Below are positions 43,862 to 52,481 of a DNA stretch of 64,000 bases, piece by piece. This stretch comes from Paracoccaceae bacterium. GTDB lineage: Bacteria > Pseudomonadota > Alphaproteobacteria > Rhodobacterales > Rhodobacteraceae. The stretch covers positions 1-64,000 of the forward strand of contig JAFWNM010000043.1 of NCBI GenBank assembly GCA_017510335.1, in the 5' to 3' direction. Each line of letters opens with the position of its first letter. Within the stretch, counting starts at the first letter, position 1. The translations under genes and the position numbers were made by a program. The notes beneath the pieces are model-generated. The model saw nothing but the letters and a program-made list of their open reading frames with translations, did no database searches and had not been told where the DNA came from.

Positions 43862-45154
43862 ATGCCCACCGAAGTGATCCTGCCAAAGGTCGATATGGAC
43901 ATGACTGCGGGCACCCTGTCGGTCTGGCATGTCGCAGAAGGGGACTTCGTGGCGAAAGGCGCGCCCTTGTTCGACATTGAAACCGACAAGGCCGCGATGG
44001 AAGTGGAAAGCCCCGCATCCGGTCACGTTCACAACATGGTTGCTCCGGGCCAAAGCGTCGCGGTGGGTGCGCCAGTTGCGTGGATATATGCAAAAGATGA
44101 ACCTGTAACCGCGCCACCTGCCAGCGCTGCGCGCGCCGATGGGGTGGGAACTGCCCCCAGCATTGTGCCGCCCCGACCTGCCGCCCCGCAACCTGCCGCC
44201 CCGCAGGAAGTGCACCATGATCCGCGCCAGCGCGCCACACCCGCTGCGCGGCGCCTGGCGCGCGAAACAGGCGTTGATTTGCGACATGTCGCAGGCAGTG
44301 GCCCGAAAGGGCGGGTGCAACGGGCCGATATCGACAATCGTGCGCATGGGCAGCCGCAACACGGTGCTGCGCAGTTGCCTTCCGGCTGGTCTGTGCAACC
44401 AGGTGACCTGCATCTGACCCGACGCGCGGGCCGCGATACTGCACCGCTGTTCCTGATTCACGGGTTCGCGGCAGATTCGACAGGTTGGGCACCGCTGGAA
44501 CGCGCGCTTCCCAAGGACCAGCCATTGCTGCGACTGGATTTGCCCGGTCATGGCAAATCGCCCCGCCGCAGCCTGCGCAGCTTTGCCGAACTGGCGCGGG
44601 CTGTTGTCGCCGCGTTTGATGCAAGCGGCGCGGATCAGGTTCATTTGGTGGGCCATTCGCTTGGTGGTGCGTTGGCGCTGGCACTGGCAGATATCCGCCC
44701 ACGCAAGATCCTTAGCCTTACGCTGATTGCGCCGTCGGGGCTTGGCCCGGAAATTGACGCGCCGGTGTTGAACGGAATCGCGCGCGCCAGCCGCGTGGAA
44801 AGCCTGCTGCCATGGCTTCGGCGTCTGACAGCCGATCCTGACAGACTTGGCGAGGATTACGCCCGCGCTGCCCTGCGTGGGCGCCTTGATCCGCAGCTGC
44901 GCGCGGCCCAGCTTGATCTGGCAACCGCACTTTTCCCCGATGATGTTCAGGCCTTCGATCTGACCGCCGCTTTGCGCCGTGTGACAGCCCGCACTGCAAT
45001 TATCTGGGGGCGGGCTGACCGGATTATTCCATGGCGTCACGCCCTTGCGGCACGCGGCGACATGGCGCTGCATCTGTTACCGGAGTGCGGGCATATTCCG
45101 CATATTGACACCCCCGAAACTGTGGCAGGCATTCTGGCCCGGCAGATGGCGTAA
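43862..45154 (+). CDS. Lipoyl E2 - alpha/beta hydrolase fusion (AcoC-like)
   Basis: The 430-residue protein starts with a lipoyl domain (residues 1-80; Lys43 in [12 protein letters not shown] is the lipoylated residue), followed by a Pro/Ala linker, a peripheral subunit-binding domain around 123-158 ([20 protein letters not shown]) and an alpha/beta hydrolase fold with nucleophile Ser in [11 protein letters not shown] and His in [14 protein letters not shown]. It lacks the normal E2 acyltransferase catalytic domain. This layout is that of acetoin-dehydrogenase E2 (AcoC). No E3 (dihydrolipoamide dehydrogenase) gene is present, so E3 must be supplied from elsewhere. Confidence 0.88.
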   Translation: MPTEVILPKVDMDMTAGTLSVWHVAEGDFVAKGAPLFDIETDKAAMEVESPASGHVHNMVAPGQSVAVGAPVAWIYAKDEPVTAPPASAARADGVGTAPSIVPPRPAAPQPAAPQEVHHDPRQRATPAARRLARETGVDLRHVAGSGPKGRVQRADIDNRAHGQPQHGAAQLPSGWSVQPGDLHLTRRAGRDTAPLFLIHGFAADSTGWAPLERALPKDQPLLRLDLPGHGKSPRRSLRSFAELARAVVAAFDASGADQVHLVGHSLGGALALALADIRPRKILSLTLIAPSGLGPEIDAPVLNGIARASRVESLLPWLRRLTADPDRLGEDYARAALRGRLDPQLRAAQLDLATALFPDDVQAFDLTAALRRVTARTAIIWGRADRIIPWRHALAARGDMALHLLPECGHIPHIDTPETVAGILARQMA

Positions 45155-45197
45155 TTATTCGCTTGCCCGGCGCGTCCGGATGCTGAAATGTGCTGAT

Positions 45198-46184
45198 ATG
45201 ACCAAGGAAAACACACCCGTCCGCACCTTTGCCGAAACGCTGCCACAGACCGACATGGATCGCCTTCGTGCGCGTGCGGTTTGGCTTTATTTTGTCGAGG
45301 GGCGCACGCAAAGCGACGTTGCCACCTTGCTGGGACTGAACCGCGTGGCGGTTGTGCGGCTTCTGGCGGATGCGCGCCGCAGAAATGAAGTGCGGATCAC
45401 TGTGTCTGCGCCCCTTGCCGACCTTGTGAAAGTGGAACGTGCGTTGGAAGAACGCTTCGCCATCAATCACGTCATTGCCGCGCCAGTGTCCGACCCGACG
45501 TCTGATCCGGTGAAGGTGATTGCTGCGGCAGCGGGCGCATTTATCAACCGCACCATGCAATCGGGTATGTCGGTCGGTGTGGGGTGGGGGCAGACCCTCT
45601 ATAACACGCTGCCGTTCATCGCTGGCCGCACGCTGGAGAATTTTCGGGTCGTGTCGTTGCTGGGCGGGATTTCCGCAGCGCGGCGGTTCAACCCGGCGGA
45701 ATTTGCCTGGCAGTTTGCGCAATTGTTTCAGGGGGACGGTTTTCTTATTCCAGCGCCGGCGCTGGTTGACAGCGCGGAAACCAAACATGCCCTGCTGGAA
45801 CGCTGCGGACTGGCAGAGATATTCCAGATGGCCGACCATCTGGACATGGTGCTGGTTTCGGTGGGGGGGATATCGACCATCACGACATCCTACAGGCTGG
45901 GCCATTTGTCCGAACCCGAACGCCGGTCCTTGGTGGAGGCGGGCGCTGTGGGTGATTTGCTATACAATTTCATCGATGCGCGCGGCCGTTTGGTCGACAA
46001 TCAGGTGAACGGGCGCGCGATTTCGGTTGATTTGCCGCAGCTGCGCAAAACCCCGGAACGGGTTTTGGTTTCCGGTGGCCCCGAAAAGATCGGGGCGCTT
46101 CTGGGGGCGATAAACGTGCTGGAACCGACAGTTCTTATCACCGACGAAGTGACTGCGCGCGCCTTGTTGGAACAGCGTGATTAG
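45198..46184 (+). CDS. SorC-family sugar-binding transcriptional regulator
   Basis: The 328-residue regulator has an N-terminal helix-turn-helix (LYFVEGRTQSDVATLLGLN, RVAVVRLLADARR) and a C-terminal SorC sugar-binding domain (GVGWGQTLYNTLPF, VVSLLGGISA, DMVLVSVGGIS). Members of this family, such as EryD and SmoC, control polyol and sugar operons with phosphorylated sugars as ligand. It follows E2 by 43 bp and probably acts on the palindromes between the PTS and E1 genes. An ATG six codons upstream (45180) is an alternative start. Its TAG stop lies inside a dispersed repeat. Confidence 0.88.
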   Translation: MTKENTPVRTFAETLPQTDMDRLRARAVWLYFVEGRTQSDVATLLGLNRVAVVRLLADARRRNEVRITVSAPLADLVKVERALEERFAINHVIAAPVSDPTSDPVKVIAAAAGAFINRTMQSGMSVGVGWGQTLYNTLPFIAGRTLENFRVVSLLGGISAARRFNPAEFAWQFAQLFQGDGFLIPAPALVDSAETKHALLERCGLAEIFQMADHLDMVLVSVGGISTITTSYRLGHLSEPERRSLVEAGAVGDLLYNFIDARGRLVDNQVNGRAISVDLPQLRKTPERVLVSGGPEKIGALLGAINVLEPTVLITDEVTARALLEQRD

Positions 46185-46237
46185 CGCGTGTTCCCCAAAA
46201 CTGGGCAACGGTTCCGAGCTTCTTGAACATGCTCTGA
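46181..46237. repeat. Dispersed intergenic repeat, copy 3
   Basis: TTAGCGCGTGTTCCCCAAAA is followed by CTGGGCAACGGTTCCGAGCT and TCTTGAACATGCTC. It matches the first half of the copy at 10566 and the copy at 52427. Its first TAG (46182-46184) is the stop codon of the SorC gene. Confidence 0.75.
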
Positions 46238-46358
46238 CGGCCTGAAAGCCCGCCAGCCGAAGCGCCCGGTGGCGGCGCGGAACATCCGCCTTCAGACAGG
46301 GGCTGTATGGGCCGACGCGCCATCACAGTGGCAATGTCCCGGTAGCGGTTTTGCGACA

Positions 46359-47696
46359 TCAGTTCGCCCGTGACAGGCCCACAATCTGGCCTTGCGGTGC
46401 GTTGGTGCGGAAATACAAATTCCAGCCAATCCGGTTCAATGCCGCTGCCGTGATTGCAAGCCCCAGTCCGCTGCCCTTGTGCTTTGACGCTGTGCCAGTG
46501 AAAAAGCGTTGTGTCACATATGGCAAATCTGCCGGGTCGATGCCTGGACCTTGATCGCGGACTTCAATTCCCGTGTCGGACAGCGTGATGACCACTTCGG
46601 TGCCCGCCGCTGCTGCATTCAGCGCATTTTCAACGACATTGCGCAGCGCAAGGCCCAGATGGACAGGATCAGCCCTGGACCCTGCCGCTTCGTTTTCAAC
46701 ATGCACGACCAGATTGCGCGCCATCGCCAGATCCTGCAAATCCCATACGACCTTTTGCGCGATGGTCCCCAGCGGTTGTGCAGTGCTTTTATCTGCGCCG
46801 CCATCTTCAAGCCGGGCAAGTTCCAGCAATTGGTTTACCAGCCGGTTCGTCCGGTCCACTGCCCCTGTCAGCCGGTCAAGCGCGTTGCGCCGCACGTCGC
46901 CGGACGGGGCGGCCCTGGCAACTTGCGCCTGTGTCTTTATCCCTGCAAGCGGGGTCTTGAGTTCATGCGCCGCATAGGCAATGAAATCGCGTTCCCGCCT
47001 GCGCGCGCCGTCCAGACGCGCCAGCAATGCGTTCAGCGCCGCGCCGACAGGGCGCATCTCAGGGGGCAGGGGGGCCGTGGCCACGGGGGAAAGGTCATTG
47101 TCGGACCGGATGGCAAGGCCGGCGGCAAAGTGCCCAAGCGGCAACAGCCCGCGCCCCACACTTAGCCAGATTGCGAAGGCCAGCAGGGGCGCGATGATCA
47201 CAATGGGCCACAGCAGCCCCGCGCGCACATCGGCAACCAGATTCTCGCGCATTGCCAGGCTTTCGCCGACAACAATTTCGACCCCCAATTCTTCATTGAC
47301 CACAGTATACACGCGCCAGCGGTCGCCATTCATCTGCGTCATGCTGAAGCCCGGTTCCGACGCGCCCAGTCGCGCAGCAGGTCCAGCGCCGGATTGCCCC
47401 AAAAGCGTGCCGCGCAGGGACCAGACCTGACAATGCAGCTGTCGTTCCAGACCGCCCTCGAACACACGGAAATCCGGCAAGCTCAGGCTGCCCGCAGCAT
47501 CGGTGCTGACGGCTTCGGCCAACCCGCGGTCCGCCAGTAGCGACGACACCATCTGGCCCGCTTCTGCCAGCCGCGAATCCAGCACGCGCTCGATCTGTGC
47601 CTTGGCCGAATATTGCAGCCAGACCACCGCCGACAGCCAGATCAGCCCTGTCGCCACAAGCAGTATGGCAAACAACCGCCAGCGAATTGACATCAT
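46359..47696 (-). CDS. Sensor histidine kinase (QseC/TctE-like)
   Basis: The 445-residue membrane kinase has two spans (about 8-28 and 160-180) around a periplasmic sensor part, a HAMP-like linker, the phosphorylated His244 in YAAHELKTPLAG, an N box NVVENALNAAA, and G boxes DQGPGIDPADLP and GSGLGLAI. Its start overlaps the stop of the response regulator gene by four bases. Divergent from dsbD, it likely senses an envelope condition such as metal or thiol stress. The signal cannot be read from the sequence. Confidence 0.9.
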   Translation of the reverse strand: MMSIRWRLFAILLVATGLIWLSAVVWLQYSAKAQIERVLDSRLAEAGQMVSSLLADRGLAEAVSTDAAGSLSLPDFRVFEGGLERQLHCQVWSLRGTLLGQSGAGPAARLGASEPGFSMTQMNGDRWRVYTVVNEELGVEIVVGESLAMRENLVADVRAGLLWPIVIIAPLLAFAIWLSVGRGLLPLGHFAAGLAIRSDNDLSPVATAPLPPEMRPVGAALNALLARLDGARRRERDFIAYAAHELKTPLAGIKTQAQVARAAPSGDVRRNALDRLTGAVDRTNRLVNQLLELARLEDGGADKSTAQPLGTIAQKVVWDLQDLAMARNLVVHVENEAAGSRADPVHLGLALRNVVENALNAAAAGTEVVITLSDTGIEVRDQGPGIDPADLPYVTQRFFTGTASKHKGSGLGLAITAAALNRIGWNLYFRTNAPQGQIVGLSRAN

Positions 47697-48358
47697 GTCG
47701 CGTCCTTCTGCAACTGGTAGCCTATGCCGCGCACTGTGCGGATCATCCCAGCCCCGAGTTTCGCGCGAAGCTTGTGGATATGCACTTCAAGCGCGTTGCT
47801 TTCGACGCCGTCCTGCCAACCATACAGCCGGTCTTCCAGCGTCGGGCGGCCAATGATCGCGCCGGGCCGTTCCATAAGCGCATGCAACAACGTGTATTCG
47901 CGCCGCGACAGCGCGATTTGTTGCCCGCCACGCGCGGCGGTGTGCGCTGCGGGGTCCAGTTCCAGATTGCCAAACCGCATCACTGGTTCGGCGCGCCCTT
48001 CGCTGCGCCGCCCGATGGCACGCAGGCGCGCGGCCAGTTCGTCCAGATCGAAGGGCTTGCCCAGATAATCATCTGCCCCATGGTCCAACCCGGCAATCCG
48101 GTCTGCCACTGCATCCAGCGCGGTCAGCAAGATCACTGGTATGTGATGGCCAGCCTTGCGCCAACGGGTCAGCAGATCAAGGCCCGAGCCATCAGGCAGC
48201 ATCACATCCAGCACCACGGCCGCGAAGCAGCCATTTTGAAATGCCATATCTGCATCGGCACAAGTGCCTGTAACTTCGGCTAAAAACCCGTTCAGGCCAA
48301 GGCCGGCGGCCAAGCCGTCGGAAAGTGTTTCGTCATCTTCAACGATCAAAATGCGCAT
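47693..48358 (-). CDS. OmpR-family response regulator (QseB/PmrA/TctD-like)
   Basis: The 221-residue regulator has a receiver domain with phosphoacceptor Asp51 in VVLDVMLPDGSGLDLL and the conserved Lys in LGKPFDLDELAARLRA, then an OmpR-type winged helix with LSRREYTLLHALME and HKLRAKLGAGMIRTVRGIGY. It is first in a two-gene operon with its kinase. The promoter region it shares with dsbD carries a direct repeat of the type that the QseB/PmrA subgroup recognises, so it probably regulates dsbD and itself. Confidence 0.92.
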   Translation of the reverse strand: MRILIVEDDETLSDGLAAGLGLNGFLAEVTGTCADADMAFQNGCFAAVVLDVMLPDGSGLDLLTRWRKAGHHIPVILLTALDAVADRIAGLDHGADDYLGKPFDLDELAARLRAIGRRSEGRAEPVMRFGNLELDPAAHTAARGGQQIALSRREYTLLHALMERPGAIIGRPTLEDRLYGWQDGVESNALEVHIHKLRAKLGAGMIRTVRGIGYQLQKDAT

Positions 48359-48409
48359 GTCTTTGGCCTAGTGGGCTTTGGGGGCAAGTTCCAGTGATGG
48401 TGTGCCTAC

Positions 48410-48440
48410 CTTAAGGCTGCCTTAAGCTAACGGGTATGAA
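48410..48440. promoter_or_regulatory. CTTAAG-N5-CTTAAG response-regulator box and possible -10
   Basis: CTTAAG at 48410-48415 and 48421-48426 are perfect direct repeats with a 5-bp spacer. This matches the PmrA/QseB-type box consensus. TATGAA (48435-48440) could be a -10 for dsbD; it lies only 10 bp before the ATG at 48450, so the message would be nearly leaderless, or the promoter lies elsewhere. Confidence 0.7.
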
Positions 48441-48449
48441 CGGGGCAGC

Positions 48450-50192
48450 ATGACAAAGATGAATATACTTCGCGCCTTCTGGCCCATCGCCCTTGCAGCC
48501 CTTGGGGTGCTTTTGTTTGCCAGCGTGGCCATCGGGCAGAACGTCCAGTGGTCCAGCCCTGCAACCAATACTGCCTTGCCTGCGGATGAAGCGTTTGTCC
48601 TTAGCCACGAAACCCGCGCTGATGGCGGGATAAGCCTGACATGGCAGGTCACGCCGGGGTATTACCTGTATCGCGACAAGCTGGAAGTGCGCACAGCGTC
48701 TGGCCCCGTCGCGCTGGACCTGCCGGATGCGGAACTGACCGAAGACCTGACATTCGGTTCCACACATGTGTATCGCCAAGATATCACCCTTGATCTGGCG
48801 CAACAGCGCGGTGTCCTGTCAGTCGGGTGGCAAGGCTGTCAGGATGACGGCATTTGCTACGCCCCCCAAAGCACCAAGATCACACTGGGCGGGGGCGCGG
48901 CCAGTCTGACCTTATCCGATGAAGCGCGTGTGATGGACCGGCTGGGCGCACAAGGCGTGCCGATCCTGCTGCTGGCTTTTTTCGGCTTCGGGCTGGCGCT
49001 GGCCTTCACCCCCTGTGTGCTGCCAATGGTGCCAATCCTTGGCGGCTATCTTGCCCGCGACGGGGCGCAGATGACGCGACGACGCGGGTTCATCTTGTCA
49101 TTGGCCTATGTGGTGGCGATGGCGGCGGCTTTCGGGCTGCTGGGAATGGCCGCGGCGGCGACAGGGCAGAACCTGCAGATGGTGCTGCAATCCCCTGTGG
49201 CAATCGCGCTGGTCATCGCGTTGTTTGTCGTGCTGGCTGTATCTATGTTCGGGCTGTTTGACATCCGCTTGCCCAATAGCTGGGTGGCGCGGATTCAAGG
49301 GAAAAACGCGGGGGCGCGCGGCACGCTGCCCGGTGCGCTGGGTCTGGGGTTTACCTCGGCGCTGGTGGTGGGGCCTTGTGTGACGGCCCCGCTGGCGGCG
49401 GCGCTACTATATATTGCGCAGACTGGCGACATGATGCTGGGGTCGGCGGCCCTGTTCATGCTGGGGTTGGGTAAGGGTGCGCCGCTGGTGGTGTTTGGCA
49501 CGCTGGGGGCGAAGTATCTGCCCCGCTCTGGGGTGTGGATGGTGCGGGTCAAACAAGGGTTCGGTTTTATCTTTCTGGCGCTTGCCCTGTGGTTGGCTGG
49601 GCGTTTTGGCCAGGGCCCCTGGATCGTTGCGGGCTGGGCGCTGGTGCTGGCGGGGTTCGCTTTGTTCCTGTTGCGTGTGGCTTTGCCTGACTTGCGCGGC
49701 CCGCGTAGCCGCATCCTTGTTGGTGCGCTGGCCATATGCGCCTTGTTGCCTGCAGGGGTGCTTGCGCTGGGGGCAGTGCGCGGCGCGGATAACCCGCTGC
49801 GGCCCTTCGCCATCGGGCAACCCGCGTCCGGTATCGCGCCGCAGTGGCAGACGGTCACGGACCGTGACGGGTTGCAGGCAGCGCTTGCTGCGCCGGACCA
49901 ACCTGTTGTCATCTACCTGACGGCGGATTGGTGCGTGAGCTGTCGCACCATTGAACGCCGCGTCCTGCCCAGCGCCGATGTGTCGGCAGCGCTGGACGGG
50001 ATGACGCGCATCAAGGTCGATCTGAGCGATTTTAACGCTGAAGGGCAAGCGTTGATGAACAGCCTTGGTGCCGCAGGTCCGCCCACGATGATCTTTCTTG
50101 ACGCCACCCTGCAAGAAGGGGCCGGCACCCGCCTGATAGGCGAAACCCGTGCCGCGCCAGTGATTGAGTCCGCGAAGCGGGTGCAGCCATGA
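48450..50192 (+). CDS. dsbD: Thiol:disulfide interchange protein DsbD
   Basis: The 580-residue protein has the three DsbD domains. The periplasmic alpha domain has the Cys pair 130/136 in GCQDDGICY. The membrane domain has Cys189 in FTPCVLPM and Cys310 in VVGPCVTAPL. The C-terminal thioredoxin domain has CVSC at 495-498. It moves reducing equivalents from cytoplasmic thioredoxin to periplasmic partners, here probably the TlpA-like and DsbA/ScsC-like proteins encoded behind it. ATGs at 48450 and 48459 are both possible; the signal sequence follows either. It overlaps the next gene by four bases. Confidence 0.93.
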   Translation: MTKMNILRAFWPIALAALGVLLFASVAIGQNVQWSSPATNTALPADEAFVLSHETRADGGISLTWQVTPGYYLYRDKLEVRTASGPVALDLPDAELTEDLTFGSTHVYRQDITLDLAQQRGVLSVGWQGCQDDGICYAPQSTKITLGGGAASLTLSDEARVMDRLGAQGVPILLLAFFGFGLALAFTPCVLPMVPILGGYLARDGAQMTRRRGFILSLAYVVAMAAAFGLLGMAAAATGQNLQMVLQSPVAIALVIALFVVLAVSMFGLFDIRLPNSWVARIQGKNAGARGTLPGALGLGFTSALVVGPCVTAPLAAALLYIAQTGDMMLGSAALFMLGLGKGAPLVVFGTLGAKYLPRSGVWMVRVKQGFGFIFLALALWLAGRFGQGPWIVAGWALVLAGFALFLLRVALPDLRGPRSRILVGALAICALLPAGVLALGAVRGADNPLRPFAIGQPASGIAPQWQTVTDRDGLQAALAAPDQPVVIYLTADWCVSCRTIERRVLPSADVSAALDGMTRIKVDLSDFNAEGQALMNSLGAAGPPTMIFLDATLQEGAGTRLIGETRAAPVIESAKRVQP

Positions 50193-50986
50193 CCGGCATA
50201 TCCCTTGGCCCTGTTGTGCTGTCGGTTGATCGCTTCGCTTTTATCGCTGGTGTCATGGCCTTTTTGGTGCTGGTGGCGCTGGCCCGGCGCGGCAGCCGGA
50301 CGCTTGCAGGACTGGACGAAGGGGCAACGGCCCTTCTGTTGGTCGGGCTGGTGGGGGGCAGGGTGGGGCATGTGCTGCGCAATTTCACCGTCTACACCGA
50401 AGACCCGCTGACGGTTTTTGCCGTCTGGCAAGGGGGCTTTGACGCGGCTGCCGCGCTTGGCGCTGGTGCGGGTGTGCTGGCTGTGGTGGCATTGCGCGGC
50501 AAGACGCGTGTTGCGGGGGGGCTGCTGGCTACGGGAATGGCGGGTATTCTGGTCTGGCAAGCGGTCCTGCACACGCTGCCTGCACCGCAAATGACGCTGC
50601 CGCCTGCCAGTTTTGCCGCACTGCAGGGGCCTGCCGTCACACTTGCGCCGGGGCAGCCTGTTGTCATCAACCTGTGGGCCAGCTGGTGCCCGCCCTGCCG
50701 GCGTGAGTTGCCGATGATGATGACCCTGGCTGCGGCAACGCCAGAGGTGCAGGTGCTGTTCATCAACCAAGCCGAGTCTGGCCCGGATGTGCAGGACTAT
50801 CTGCTGCAACAAGACCTGACCACCGACGGCGTGCTGCTGGACCCGGACGCAGCGGCGATGGCGCTGTTCCAGACGCCGGGCCTGCCTGCCACGCTGTTCT
50901 TCTCCTCCTCGGGCCGCCTCGATTCCGTTCATCTGGGCGAGATTTCGCGCGCGGCCTTCCAGTCCCGATTACACTCCCTGAGGTAA
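50189..50986 (+). CDS. Lgt-like membrane part fused to TlpA-like thioredoxin
   Basis: The 265-residue protein has an N-terminal membrane part with several spans that contains GGRVGHVLRNFTVY and FAVWQGGF, which closely resembles the core of prolipoprotein diacylglyceryl transferase (Lgt), but it is much shorter than Lgt. The C-terminal domain (from about 135) is a TlpA/ResA-like thioredoxin with NLWASWCPPCRREL (Cys167, Cys170) and a cis-Pro in GLPATLFF. It is probably a membrane-anchored periplasmic disulfide reductase fed by DsbD. Whether the Lgt-like part has any lipid role is unknown; most Lgt catalytic regions are absent. Confidence 0.82.
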   Translation: MTGISLGPVVLSVDRFAFIAGVMAFLVLVALARRGSRTLAGLDEGATALLLVGLVGGRVGHVLRNFTVYTEDPLTVFAVWQGGFDAAAALGAGAGVLAVVALRGKTRVAGGLLATGMAGILVWQAVLHTLPAPQMTLPPASFAALQGPAVTLAPGQPVVINLWASWCPPCRRELPMMMTLAAATPEVQVLFINQAESGPDVQDYLLQQDLTTDGVLLDPDAAAMALFQTPGLPATLFFSSSGRLDSVHLGEISRAAFQSRLHSLR

Positions 50987-50989
50987 GAC

Positions 50990-51799
50990 ATGACCCTGAA
51001 AAAATTGCTGGCTGGCCTTGCGCTGGCCGGGCTGGTCGGTGCTTGCGCGCCCGCCCCCGAACGTGCCAACCCCGAACCCGAAGCCAAGGTCGATGCCCTG
51101 CCGCCAGAAGTGTTGCGCATGTATGGTGGCCTGCATGATGGCGATGTCTGGATCGACCCCGTTGATCCGAAATATCTTTCGATGGAAACCATCCGCCAAC
51201 AGGTCGATTACTGGACCGAAGAACGTCCGGGCACCATTATCGTGGACCCTTGGGACAGGTATCTGTATCTGGTGCAAAGCGGGGATCGCGCCATGCGCTA
51301 CACTGTCGGCGTGGGCGAGGCGGGGCGCGATTTTTCGGGCGATGCCACCATCCCTTATGGCCGCGAATGGCCACGCTGGACCCCAACGCCCAACATGCTG
51401 GCCGAAGATCCCGAAGCCTATGAACCCCATCGCAGCGGCATGAGTGGGGGCGCGGATAATCCGCTTGGGGCGCGCGCGCTTTACTTGCATCGCGGCGGCA
51501 AGGACACGCTGTATCGCATTCATGGCACGCCGCAGCCCTGGACCATTGGCATGGCCAGTTCCTCTGGCTGTATACGCATGTTCCAGCAAGACGTGATCGA
51601 CCTTTATGCGCGCGTGGACAAAGGCCGCACCCGCGTCACTGTGCTACGGGAAGATCAGGCAGGGCAGGGGACACGCCCGCCAGGGGCTGCGCCCGCCCCT
51701 GCTGCGGGGACACAAATACCGATGGCCGAAGCCCGGACATTGCAGCGCATGGCCGATGATGACGGTTTGACGCTGGACATGCTGCTGGGCGGCGGTTGA
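50990..51799 (+). CDS. L,D-transpeptidase (YkuD-like) lipoprotein
   Basis: The 269-residue protein has a lipoprotein-like signal with Cys19 in LAGLVGACAP and a YkuD domain: IIVDPWDRYLYLVQSGDRA, YRIHGTPQPWTIGM with His178 and SSSGCIRM with catalytic Cys194. It should cross-link peptidoglycan or anchor proteins to it in the periplasm. The catalytic cysteine must be kept reduced, which makes sense of its place among the Dsb/Tlp genes. The C-terminal 60 residues are a Pro/Ala-rich extension. Confidence 0.9.
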   Translation: MTLKKLLAGLALAGLVGACAPAPERANPEPEAKVDALPPEVLRMYGGLHDGDVWIDPVDPKYLSMETIRQQVDYWTEERPGTIIVDPWDRYLYLVQSGDRAMRYTVGVGEAGRDFSGDATIPYGREWPRWTPTPNMLAEDPEAYEPHRSGMSGGADNPLGARALYLHRGGKDTLYRIHGTPQPWTIGMASSSGCIRMFQQDVIDLYARVDKGRTRVTVLREDQAGQGTRPPGAAPAPAAGTQIPMAEARTLQRMADDDGLTLDMLLGGG

Positions 51800-51820
51800 A
51801 ACCCCAATAGGAGAAACACC

Positions 51821-52429
51821 ATGCTGACACGTCGCAATTTCACCCTTGGCACCCTTGCCGGACTGGGCGTCGCGGGCCTGTTCCCGGGCGCGAAAGCACA
51901 GACCCCGCCAAGCATAGAAGATGTGCTGTTTGACCCTGACCAGCCGGTTCTGGGCAATCCGCAAGGTGATCTGACCATTGTGGAGTATTTCGACTATCAA
52001 TGCCCGTTTTGCAAACGCAACCATCCCGACCTGATGCGCGCAGTGCAACAAGACGGCAATATCCGGTTGTTGATGAAGGACTGGCCCATTTTTGGCGCCG
52101 CTTCGGTGCGGGCCAGCCAATTGGTGCTGGGCGCAGTGGCGGATGGCCGCTATGCGCAGGCCCATGCTGCGCTGATGGCCACACCGGGGCGTCTGGGCAA
52201 CCGCGATATTGACGCAGCACTACAGGGCGCTGGCCTGCAGCCCCGGACCCTTCAGGCAGGCTACCGGCAAGACCGATCCAGACTGGACGGGCTGATCGCG
52301 CGCAATTCCCGTCAGGCGGCCGGGTTTGGCCTGTCGGGCACGCCCGCGTTCATCATCGGCACAGTGATCTATGCGGGGGCCATGAATGCCGGTGATCTTG
52401 CCAATGCCATCCAGGACGCCAGAGGCTAG
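51821..52429 (+). CDS. DsbA/ScsC-family periplasmic thiol oxidoreductase
   Basis: The 202-residue precursor has a twin-arginine-like signal (LTRRNFTLGTLAGLGVAGLF) and a DsbA-fold domain with CPFC at 61-64 in YFDYQCPFCKRNHPD and a cis-Pro loop SGTPAFIIG. It resembles ScsC/BcfH/Com1-type proteins, kept reduced by DsbD-like ScsB and working as isomerase or in copper tolerance. GGAG lies upstream of its ATG. It is the last gene of the dsbD operon; its TAG stop is the first triplet of a dispersed repeat. Confidence 0.88.
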   Translation: MLTRRNFTLGTLAGLGVAGLFPGAKAQTPPSIEDVLFDPDQPVLGNPQGDLTIVEYFDYQCPFCKRNHPDLMRAVQQDGNIRLLMKDWPIFGAASVRASQLVLGAVADGRYAQAHAALMATPGRLGNRDIDAALQGAGLQPRTLQAGYRQDRSRLDGLIARNSRQAAGFGLSGTPAFIIGTVIYAGAMNAGDLANAIQDARG

Positions 52430-52481
52430 AGCATGCTGCGCAAAAGTGGGAACCGGTTTCGAGCTTCCTGAACATGCGCTA
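52427..52481. repeat. Dispersed intergenic repeat, copy 4
   Basis: TAGAGCATGCTGCGCAAAAG, then TGGGAACCGGTTTCGAGCTT and CCTGAACATGCGCTA, the best-preserved short copy. The ends TAGAGCATG and CATGCGCTA are near inverted repeats. Its TAG at 52427-52429 ends the dsbA-like gene. Confidence 0.78.

Noticed and set aside
43739-45073. 444-codon minus-strand frame opposite the E2-hydrolase gene
   Set aside because: Shadow of a gene with clear lipoyl and hydrolase motifs on the plus strand; no protein motif and no ribosome-binding site of its own.
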